Below are positions 1-5,518 of a stretch of 5,518 nucleotides of DNA, one piece after another. The DNA comes from Acidothermaceae bacterium (GTDB lineage Bacteria; Actinomycetota; Actinomycetes; Acidothermales; Acidothermaceae), in the NCBI GenBank assembly GCA_025925185.1, contig JAICLV010000155.1, positions 1 to 5,518 on the forward strand, written 5' to 3'. The position numbers and the translations under genes were made by a program. The stretch's first letter is position 1. Each line of letters begins with the position of its first letter. The notes beneath the pieces were generated by a model. It was given only the letters and a program-made list of their open reading frames with translations, did no database searches and had not been told where the DNA came from.

Positions 1-1509
1 AGCATCGACCTCGTCGTCGAGCCTGGTGAGATCCACGCGCTACTGGGGGAAAACGGGGCTGGTAAGAGCACGCTCATGAACGTGCTGTACGGGCTCTACG
101 AGCCCGACGACGGCGAGATTTTGCTGGACGACGTGCCCGTGCGGTTCGCCGGTCCTGGAGACGCGATGGCCGCCGGCATCGGCATGGTCCACCAGCACTT
201 CATGCTGATCCCAGTGTTCACCGTGGCCGAGAACGTCATGTTGGGCCACGAGGAGACCAACGGGGGCCCGGTCGGCTGGCTCGACCGCCGGGCGGCCCGG
301 CGCAAGGTGGTGGATGTCTCCCGCCGCTACGGGCTCGCCGTCCCGCCAGACGCGCTCGTCGCCGACCTGCCGGTCGGCGTGCAGCAGCGCGCCGAGATCG
401 TGAAGGCGCTCACCCGTGACGCGAAGGTGCTCGTGCTCGACGAGCCGACGGCGGTGCTCACGCCGTCCGAGATCGACGACTTGATGGCCGTCATGCGGCG
501 GTTGCGCGACGCCGGCACGTCGATCGTCTTCATCAGCCACAAACTCAAAGAGGTCAAGGCGGTCGCTGACAAGGTGACGGTCATCCGCCGCGGCAAGGTC
601 GTCGGCCAGCCAAGCCCGTCCGCGAGCGAGCACGAACTCGCCTCGCTGATGGTCGGCCGGCAAGTGCAGCTCACGCTCGACAAGGCGCCGGCGTCTCCCG
701 GCGATGTCGTGCTCGACGTCCGCGACATCCGGGTGATCGACGACGCCGGCGTCGTCCAGGTCGACGGCGTGTCGTTTCAGGTGCGCGCCGGTGAGATCTA
801 CGCCATCGCCGGCGTGCAGGGAAACGGCCAGACCGAGCTCACCGAATGCCTGCTGGGGCTGGAAACCGCCACCGAAGGGTCGGTGCACATCTGCGGGCGC
901 GACGTCAGCGAGGCGTCCGTACGCGATCGGCTCCGACTCGGCGTCGGATACGTGCCAGAAGACCGCCTGCATGACGGGCTCGTGGGTGGGTTCACCGTCG
1001 CCGAGAACCTGATGCTCGACATGTACGATCGCGCGCCTTTCGCCAGAGGAGTCGGGCTCGACCTGCGCGCCGTCAGCGCGAACGCCGCCGCGCGCATCGA
1101 GGAGTTCGACGTGCGGACGCCGAGCGGCTCAGCGCTGGCGAGCACCCTGTCGGGCGGCAACCAGCAAAAAGTCGTGCTGGCAAGGGAAATGTCCCGCGAG
1201 CTGAAACTGCTCGTCGTCGCGCAGCCGACCCGCGGCCTTGACGTCGGCTCGATGGACTTTGTGCACCGGCGCATCGTCGCCGAGCGCGACAACGGCACGG
1301 CCGTCGTGCTCGTCTCGACCGAACTCGACGAGGTGCTGGGCTTGGCCGACCGAATCGCGGTTATGTACCGCGGGCGCATCATCGGCGAACTGCCCGCGGG
1401 CGCCTCCCCATCGGAGGTCGGCTTGCTCATGGCTGGCTCGACCGCGCAGGCAACCGCTGGGAGCGCGCCGGTCGCGGGCGCCGCACGGCACGGAGTCGCC
1501 GATGAGTGA
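1..1509 (+). CDS. Nucleoside ABC importer, double-domain ATP-binding protein (5' partial)
   Basis: Cytoplasmic ATPase powering nucleoside uptake. The frame is open from base 1 and ends at TGA 1507-1509, giving 502 residues. The first ATG (76) lies after the Walker A motif, so the real start is upstream and about 15-25 residues are missing (family usually ~510). Two ABC domains are fused. Domain 1 has Walker A GENGAGKST (46-72), Q-loop Gln (193-195), a degenerate signature LPVGVQQR (367-390), Walker B LVLDEPT (Asp 439, Glu 442) and switch His (538-540). Domain 2 has a degenerate Walker A GVQGNGQTE with Gln for Lys (829-831), a good signature LSGGNQQK (1147-1170), Walker B-like VVAQPTRGLD with Ala-Gln for Asp-Glu (1219-1224), and Ser-Thr where Ser-His is usual. 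The AQPTRGLD form is typical of the YufO/NupA nucleoside branch rather than RbsA/MglA sugar ATPases. Downstream permeases, cdd and deoA support nucleosides as substrate. The exact nucleoside range cannot be read. Confidence 0.94.
   Translation, partial: SIDLVVEPGEIHALLGENGAGKSTLMNVLYGLYEPDDGEILLDDVPVRFAGPGDAMAAGIGMVHQHFMLIPVFTVAENVMLGHEETNGGPVGWLDRRAARRKVVDVSRRYGLAVPPDALVADLPVGVQQRAEIVKALTRDAKVLVLDEPTAVLTPSEIDDLMAVMRRLRDAGTSIVFISHKLKEVKAVADKVTVIRRGKVVGQPSPSASEHELASLMVGRQVQLTLDKAPASPGDVVLDVRDIRVIDDAGVVQVDGVSFQVRAGEIYAIAGVQGNGQTELTECLLGLETATEGSVHICGRDVSEASVRDRLRLGVGYVPEDRLHDGLVGGFTVAENLMLDMYDRAPFARGVGLDLRAVSANAAARIEEFDVRTPSGSALASTLSGGNQQKVVLAREMSRELKLLVVAQPTRGLDVGSMDFVHRRIVAERDNGTAVVLVSTELDEVLGLADRIAVMYRGRIIGELPAGASPSEVGLLMAGSTAQATAGSAPVAGAARHGVADE
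1492..1495 (+). promoter_or_regulatory. Ribosome binding site for the first permease
   Basis: GGAG lies 6 bases before the ATG at 1502, inside the last codons of the ATPase gene. It supports 1502 rather than the in-frame ATG at 1238, which would add 88 residues fully overlapping the conserved end of the ATPase domain. Confidence 0.65.
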
Positions 1510-2758
1510 CACCCCTGCCACCGAAGTCGTGTCGTCGAAACCGGCCGACGCGCCGCCGTCGCGTGCTCGTCGCACCGCGATCTGGTTGCGATCGACACAC
1601 CCGGTCGTCGTCACCATGTTGGCCTTCGTGGCGTCGATCGTCGTGGGTGGAATTTTGATCGTCGTCACCGACACGCCGACGCGAAACGCGGCCAAGTACT
1701 TCTTCTCCTCACCCGGGGACACTTTTTCAAAGGCGTGGCACGCCGTGTCGCAGGCGTACGTCGCGTTGTTCGAGGGCGCGATCTTCGATCCGCAAACCGC
1801 GTTTCACGGCAGCTTGTGGAACGCGCTGAACCCGCTGTCCGAAACGCTGCTCAACGCGACACCGTTGATTTTGGGAGGCCTCGCGGTCGGACTCGCCTTT
1901 CGGGCCGGGTTGTTCAACATCGGCGCCCAAGGGCAGCTCGTCCTTGGCGCGATTTTCGCTGGCTACGTCGGATTCGCGTGGCATTTGCCGGTCGTCATCC
2001 ACGTCATCGTCGCGCTCATCGCGGGCGTGATCGGCGGCGGGCTATGGGGTGGACTTTCGGGCTGGCTGAAGGCGCGCACCGGAGCGCACGAGGTCATCAC
2101 GACCATCATGCTCAACTACGTCGCCATCTACTTGCTGGGTTATCTGCTGACCGAGAACGGCTTCAAACGCAGCGGTTCCAACCAGGCGATCTCCCGGATC
2201 ATCGACTCCAACGCCCGATTGCCGAAGCTTTTCCCGGAGCCGTTACGCGTGCACACCGGGCTCATCGTCGCATTGCTCGCCGCAGCGGGCGTGGCGTGGT
2301 TGCTCAATCGCAGCAAGCTCGGATTCCAGCTGCGCGCGGTTGGCACGAACCAGTTCGCGGCACGCACCGCAGGCATGGACGTCGGACGCAACTACGTCGT
2401 CACGATGATGCTTTCGGGCGCGCTCGCCGGCCTGGCCGGATGCAGCCAGATCCTCGGCACCGTCAGCTCGATCACGCAAGACATCGACGCGGGCATCGGC
2501 TTCACCGCCATCACGGTGGCGCTGCTCGGCCGCGCCCAACCGTGGCCGACTGTGCTGGCCGGCATCTTGTACGGCGCCTTCCAGGCGGGCGGCGTCACCA
2601 TGCAGAGCCGCACAGGCACGCCGATCGACCTCGTCAATGTGTTGCAGTCGATCATCGTCTTGTTCATCGCCGCGCCCGCGCTGGTCAGCGCCATCTTCCG
2701 ACTGCGCGGCGCCGCCGACACGTCCGGCCAGCAACTCGCCAAGGGGTGGAACGGCTGA
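1502..2758 (+). CDS. Nucleoside ABC importer, permease subunit 1 (YufP/NupB type)
   Basis: Integral membrane protein of 418 residues, BPD_transp_2 family, forming half of the import channel. The start overlaps the ATPase gene by 8 bases and has a GGAG upstream. Visible order: hydrophilic cytoplasmic tail (1-33), first hydrophobic segment (~34-56), a loop of about 60 residues, then the conserved core. Core landmarks are FRAGLFNIGAQGQL (~133-146), GAHEVITTIMLNY (194-206), a hydrophobic stretch ~253-268, LRAVGTNQFAARTAG (277-291, in the region thought to contact the ATPase), and a last membrane segment before the basic C-terminus. FNIGAQGQ and AARTAG are characteristic of the nucleoside branch; sugar permeases such as RbsC are related but differ here. 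At 418 residues it is longer than the Bacillus protein (about 350 from memory), the excess being N-terminal. It probably pairs with the next gene product as a heterodimer. Confidence 0.93.
   Translation: MSDTPATEVVSSKPADAPPSRARRTAIWLRSTHPVVVTMLAFVASIVVGGILIVVTDTPTRNAAKYFFSSPGDTFSKAWHAVSQAYVALFEGAIFDPQTAFHGSLWNALNPLSETLLNATPLILGGLAVGLAFRAGLFNIGAQGQLVLGAIFAGYVGFAWHLPVVIHVIVALIAGVIGGGLWGGLSGWLKARTGAHEVITTIMLNYVAIYLLGYLLTENGFKRSGSNQAISRIIDSNARLPKLFPEPLRVHTGLIVALLAAAGVAWLLNRSKLGFQLRAVGTNQFAARTAGMDVGRNYVVTMMLSGALAGLAGCSQILGTVSSITQDIDAGIGFTAITVALLGRAQPWPTVLAGILYGAFQAGGVTMQSRTGTPIDLVNVLQSIIVLFIAAPALVSAIFRLRGAADTSGQQLAKGWNG
2745..2750 (+). promoter_or_regulatory. Probable weak ribosome binding site for the second permease
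   Basis: GGTGGA sits 7 bases before the ATG at 2758, preceded by AAGGGG at 2741-2746. Together with the stop/start overlap TGATG (2756-2760) it supports 2758 as the start. The frame stays open far upstream, but that part only shadows the first permease gene. Confidence 0.45.
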
Positions 2759-4065
2759 TGAGCGCGGTGCAAACGGAAGAGCTCGTCGAGACGCACGAGG
2801 TCGTCGAGGTCGCGGCGTCGAAGAAGGCGCGCGTCATCTCGGGTTCGGTGCTGGTTCTCGTCGGGCTGCTGTGCGTCTTAGGGTTCGGCCTGGGCTCCCA
2901 TGCGGGCTACAACGCGCGCTTCGAACTGTCCCCGGCCGACGCGCGCATCCACGTGCCGGCGTTGGTGCTGCCGGCCCGAATCACCTCGATCGTGCTCGGC
3001 GCGGTCGTCGTCGCGCTGGGGTTGTGGCGCATCGCGCGCGGTGGGTCGCGGCGGGCGATGCATTGGATCATCGGCGTGTCGATCGTCGCAGTCGTGCTGT
3101 CATTCTTGTGCTGGTCGCTGACCGGCACCAAGGGCACCTCGCTCGACCTGCTCGGTTTGCTGCAGCAGACGATTTTCCTTGCGGTTCCGCTGATCCTCGG
3201 GGCGCTGGCCGGCGTGCTTTGTGAGCGGTCCGGCGTCATCAACGTCGCTATCGAGGGTCAGATGCTGGCCGGCGCGTTCGCCGGCGCGCTCATCGGCACC
3301 GTCGTGCACAGTGCGGGCGCCGGCATCATCGCGGCGTTGGTCGCGGGCGCGCTCATCGGCGCGCTGCTCGCGGTCTTCGCGATTCGCTACCTGGTCAACC
3401 AGGTGGTGCTCGGTGTCGTCGTCAACGTGTTGGTGCTCGGCCTCACCGGTTATGTCTACGACGCGCTGATGGCGCGAGATCAAAACACGTACAACACCCC
3501 TCCCGGCCTGCACGCGATCAGCATCCCCGGGTTGTCTGACGTCCCCATCCTTGGACCGTTGCTGTTCAAGCAGAACGCGATCGTCTACGCGATGTACATC
3601 CTCATCATCGTGATCGACGTCGCGCTGTTCCGAACCCGTTGGGGGCTTCGCACCCGCGCCGTCGGCGAGCACCCCAAAGCCGCCGACACCGTCGCCATCA
3701 ACGTGCGACGCACCCGATTTGTCAACGTGGTCGTGGGTGGCGTGGTCGCGGGGCTGGGCGGCGCGTCCTTGACGATCGGATCCGCGTTGCCATTCGGCAA
3801 GAACATGACCAACGGCAAGGGCTTCATCGCGTTGGCCGCCGTCATCTTCGGGCGGTGGAGCCCGCGTGGGGCGGTGGGCGCCGCGCTGTTGTTCGGTTTC
3901 GCCGACGCGCTGCAAAATGTGCTGTCGTTCATCGGAACACCCGTCGCGATCCCTTCGCAGTTCTTGGCGATGTTGCCTTATCTCGCGACGATCCTGGCGG
4001 TCGCTGGTCTGGTCGGTCGGGTGCGTGCCCCCGCTGCCGACGGCGAGCCGTACGTGGGCCGATGA
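2758..4065 (+). CDS. Nucleoside ABC importer, permease subunit 2 (YufQ/NupC type)
   Basis: Integral membrane protein of 435 residues, BPD_transp_2 family, the second half of the channel. Its ATG shares one base with the TGA of permease 1, and its own TGA overlaps the cdd ATG by 4 bases. An acidic N-terminal tail (1-22) is followed by three hydrophobic segments (~26-46, ~76-93, ~102-122) with a polar loop at 47-75. The conserved core begins near 128: ERSGVINVAIEGQM (156-169), helices rich in Ala/Gly/Val, TRAVGEHPKAADT (299-311, region expected to contact the ATPase), LPFGKNMTNGKGF (344-356) and ALAAVIFGRWSP (358-369), both hallmark stretches of this branch. The Bacillus homologue is about 320 residues from memory, so the ~110-residue N-terminal extension accounts for the size difference. 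Assignment to the family is firm; substrate is inferred from the neighbouring cdd and deoA. Confidence 0.93.
   Translation: MSAVQTEELVETHEVVEVAASKKARVISGSVLVLVGLLCVLGFGLGSHAGYNARFELSPADARIHVPALVLPARITSIVLGAVVVALGLWRIARGGSRRAMHWIIGVSIVAVVLSFLCWSLTGTKGTSLDLLGLLQQTIFLAVPLILGALAGVLCERSGVINVAIEGQMLAGAFAGALIGTVVHSAGAGIIAALVAGALIGALLAVFAIRYLVNQVVLGVVVNVLVLGLTGYVYDALMARDQNTYNTPPGLHAISIPGLSDVPILGPLLFKQNAIVYAMYILIIVIDVALFRTRWGLRTRAVGEHPKAADTVAINVRRTRFVNVVVGGVVAGLGGASLTIGSALPFGKNMTNGKGFIALAAVIFGRWSPRGAVGAALLFGFADALQNVLSFIGTPVAIPSQFLAMLPYLATILAVAGLVGRVRAPAADGEPYVGR
3280..3360 (+). repeat. Pair of near-identical 18-base direct repeats within permease 2
   Basis: Copies at 3280-3297 and 3343-3360 differ at one base and share GGCGCGCTCATCGGC. 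Both are in the same frame and encode AGALIG, 21 codons apart, in neighbouring membrane helices. Small-residue helix packing in GC-rich DNA is a sufficient explanation; no separate function is claimed. Confidence 0.5.
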
Positions 4066-4493
4066 GTTCTCCAACCGGTGTGCCGGCCGTCGACTGGCCG
4101 GCTTTGCGAACCGCTGCTGTCGAGGCGATGCGGCACGCCTACGTGCCGTACTCGTCGTTCCCGGTCGGCGCCGCGGCGTTGGTCGACGACGGCCGGGTCA
4201 TCGCCGGCTGCAACGTCGAGAACGCGTCGTACGGCCTGACCCTGTGCGCCGAGTGCGCGGTGGTCTCGGCGCTGCACTCCGGCGGCGGCGGCCGGCTGCT
4301 CGCGTTGGCGTGTGTCGGTGGCGACGGCACGGCGTTGATGCCGTGCGGCCGCTGTCGCCAGTTGCTGTACGAGCACGGGGGGGCCGACATGTTGATCGAC
4401 CACGCGTCGGGTGCGATGCCGCTGCGTGCGCTGCTGCCCGAGGCGTTCGGGCCGGAGAACCTGTCCGACTCGAGAACCGCCGGGAGGCTTTGA
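4062..4493 (+). CDS. cdd: Cytidine deaminase
   Basis: Zinc enzyme of 143 residues converting cytidine and deoxycytidine to uridine and deoxyuridine plus ammonia in the cytoplasm; short (tetrameric) class by length. All key positions match Bacillus subtilis Cdd with a constant offset of 9: Phe33 in SSFPVGAA, Asn51 and Glu53 of CNVENASYG (ribose binding), zinc ligand Cys62 and catalytic proton shuttle Glu64 of CAEC, and zinc ligands Cys95 and Cys98 of PCGRCRQ. Cys65 replaces the Arg that follows the catalytic Glu in the Bacillus enzyme; I recall the same CAEC in the Mycobacterium tuberculosis enzyme. The ATG overlaps the permease stop as ATGA, and there is no clear ribosome binding site, so translation is probably coupled. 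A run of seven G (4377-4383) lies in the coding frame. Its position after a nucleoside importer and before deoA fits uptake followed by pyrimidine nucleoside breakdown. Confidence 0.97.
   Translation: MSSPTGVPAVDWPALRTAAVEAMRHAYVPYSSFPVGAAALVDDGRVIAGCNVENASYGLTLCAECAVVSALHSGGGGRLLALACVGGDGTALMPCGRCRQLLYEHGGADMLIDHASGAMPLRALLPEAFGPENLSDSRTAGRL
4482..4487 (+). promoter_or_regulatory. Ribosome binding site deciding the GTG start of deoA
   Basis: GGGAGG lies in the last codons of cdd, 8 bases before GTG 4496. An in-frame TTG at 4490 would be only 2 bases from it, too close, so GTG is the better start. This is the strongest such site at any junction in the window. Confidence 0.75.
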
Positions 4494-4495
4494 TC

Positions 4496-5518
4496 GTGGA
4501 CGTCGTAGACGTCATTCGCACCAAGCGCGACGCTGGGGTGCTCACCGACACGCAGATCGACTGGGTCATCGACAACTACACCCGAGGCGTCGTCGCGGAA
4601 GAGCAAATGTCAGCGCTGCTGATGGCGACGTTCTTCCGCGGCATGACCGCGGACGAGCTGGCGCGCTGGACCGCCGCGATGATAGCGACCGGTGAGCGAA
4701 TGGATTTCAGCTCGCTCGACCGGCCGACCACCGACAAGCACTCGACCGGTGGCGTCGGCGACAAGGTCACTTTGCCGTTGACGCCGACCGTGGCGGCGTG
4801 CGGCGCGGCGGTGCCTCAACTCAGCGGTCGCGGCCTCGGGCACACCGGCGGCACGCTCGACAAGCTCGAGTCGATCGCCGGCTGGCGGGCGACCTTGTCG
4901 CAGGAGGAGATGCTGCGGCAGTTGCGCGACGTCGGGGCGGTCATCTGCGCCGCTGGCGCTGGTCTCGCGCCCGCCGATCGCAAGCTGTACGCGCTGCGCG
5001 ATGTCACGGCCACAGTGGAGTCGGTGCCGCTGATCGCCAGTTCCATCATGAGCAAGAAGATCGCCGAGGGGACGTCGGCGTTGGTGCTCGACGTCAAGGT
5101 CGGCACCGGCGCCTTCATGAAGGACGTGGAGCAGGCCCGGGTGCTCGCCCAGACCATGGTGGAGCTCGGCGCTGCCCACGGTGTGAAGACCTCGGCGTTG
5201 CTCACCGACATGTGCACGCCGCTAGGTCGCACCGCCGGCAACGCGCTCGAAGTCGCCGAGGCCGTTGAGGTGCTGGCCGGAGGTGGGCCCCCCGACGTCG
5301 TCGAGCTCACCGTCAGGCTGGGCCGCGAGATGCTGCGAGCGTGCGGCGCCGACAACGGGAAGGATCCCGCCGATGCGCTGCGCGACGGCTCCGCGATGGA
5401 CGTTTGGCGGGCGATGATCCGAGCCCAAGGCGGTGATCCGGACGCCGCGCTGCCGCGGGCGCGGCACACACACGTGGTCGCCACGACGTCGTCCGGTCGG
5501 CTGACCCGGCTCGACGCG
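4496..5518 (+). CDS. deoA: Thymidine/pyrimidine-nucleoside phosphorylase (3' partial)
   Basis: Cytoplasmic enzyme splitting thymidine or (deoxy)uridine with phosphate into free base and (deoxy)ribose-1-phosphate. The frame runs from GTG 4496 to the window end: 341 residues, with roughly 85-100 C-terminal residues missing compared with a family length of ~430-440. Order: N-terminal helical domain (VIRTKRDAGVL from ~6), phosphate-binding region DKHSTGGVGDK (80-90), the full family signature SGRGLGHTGGTLDKLE (110-125), YALRDVTATVES (165-176), ASSIMSKK (181-188) and DVKVGTGAFMK. Residues matching the E. coli active site with a constant offset of 3 are His82, Ser110, Thr120, Arg168, Ser183 and Lys187. 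Position 108 is Gln, where I recall Met in E. coli thymidine phosphorylase and Lys in Bacillus pyrimidine-nucleoside phosphorylase, so the preference for thymidine or uridine is left open. It starts 2 bases after the cdd stop. AMP phosphorylase and TrpD relatives are excluded by the signature. Confidence 0.96.
   Translation, partial: MDVVDVIRTKRDAGVLTDTQIDWVIDNYTRGVVAEEQMSALLMATFFRGMTADELARWTAAMIATGERMDFSSLDRPTTDKHSTGGVGDKVTLPLTPTVAACGAAVPQLSGRGLGHTGGTLDKLESIAGWRATLSQEEMLRQLRDVGAVICAAGAGLAPADRKLYALRDVTATVESVPLIASSIMSKKIAEGTSALVLDVKVGTGAFMKDVEQARVLAQTMVELGAAHGVKTSALLTDMCTPLGRTAGNALEVAEAVEVLAGGGPPDVVELTVRLGREMLRACGADNGKDPADALRDGSAMDVWRAMIRAQGGDPDAALPRARHTHVVATTSSGRLTRLDA

Noticed and set aside
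40..972. Minus-strand open frame of 310 codons opposite the ATPase
   Set aside because: It lies fully opposite a well-conserved gene, its translation is rich in His, Arg, Asp and Val with no recognisable motif, and codon-biased GC-rich genes commonly leave such open antisense frames.
1238..1501. Upstream ATG extending permease 1 by 88 residues
   Set aside because: The added part reads as a Ser/Arg/Pro-rich shadow of the conserved ATPase end, and ATG 1502 has its own GGAG at proper spacing.
1873..1878. GGGAGG inside permease 1
   Set aside because: No suitable start codon follows at normal spacing; it encodes part of ILGGLAV in a membrane helix.
1735..2757. Long open frame running through permease 1 in the frame of permease 2, as if the second permease were much longer
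   Set aside because: The upstream part is an Arg/His-rich shadow of permease 1; recognisable membrane protein sequence starts only at ATG 2758.
3100..4074. Minus-strand open frame of 324 codons opposite permease 2
   Set aside because: Low-complexity Arg/Asp/Gln/His-rich translation, no motif, and the plus strand carries a conserved permease over the same bases.
4485..4500. Possible terminator or promoter between cdd and deoA
   Set aside because: The gap is two bases, with no hairpin followed by a T run and no promoter-like pair of boxes.
4903..4912. GGAGGAGATG inside deoA, looking like an internal ribosome binding site and start
   Set aside because: Only one or two bases separate the motif from the ATG, and it encodes the normal helix residues EEM in the deoA frame.

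Overview
The window is a continuous stretch of one plus-strand operon for nucleoside import and pyrimidine nucleoside breakdown. It comes from a high-G+C Gram-positive bacterium (G+C looks like roughly two thirds by eye; not counted). The Cdd and DeoA sequences, with motifs CAECAVV, PCGRCRQLL and VPQLSGRGLGHTGGTLDKLE, resemble from memory the mycobacterial proteins. I therefore infer an actinobacterium, probably in or near the Mycobacteriales; this rests on recollection, not on a search.

Layout: (1) 1-1509, the double-domain ATPase of a nucleoside ABC importer (YufO/NupA type), missing its first ~15-25 residues at the left edge; (2) 1502-2758, first permease (YufP/NupB type); (3) 2758-4065, second permease (YufQ/NupC type); (4) 4062-4493, cytidine deaminase, cdd; (5) 4496-5518, pyrimidine/thymidine phosphorylase, deoA, cut at the right edge. 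Neighbouring genes overlap by 8, 1 and 4 bases and the last pair is separated by 2 bases. There is no intergenic space for a promoter or terminator, so one transcript with coupled translation is the simplest reading. No RNA gene, mobile element, CRISPR array or terminator is visible.

How the genes work together (family knowledge plus inference): the two permeases form the membrane channel and the ATPase drives uptake. The extracellular nucleoside-binding lipoprotein (BmpA/PF02608 type) expected for this importer is not in the window and probably lies just upstream. Inside the cell Cdd deaminates (deoxy)cytidine to (deoxy)uridine, and DeoA splits (deoxy)uridine or thymidine with phosphate into free base and (deoxy)ribose-1-phosphate. 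The operon thus turns scavenged nucleosides into bases and usable sugar phosphate.

I see no previously undescribed system. The points most worth a second look are the division of catalytic motifs in the ATPase, an unusual residue at the DeoA position thought to separate thymidine from uridine phosphorylases, and the extra N-terminal membrane segments on both permeases.
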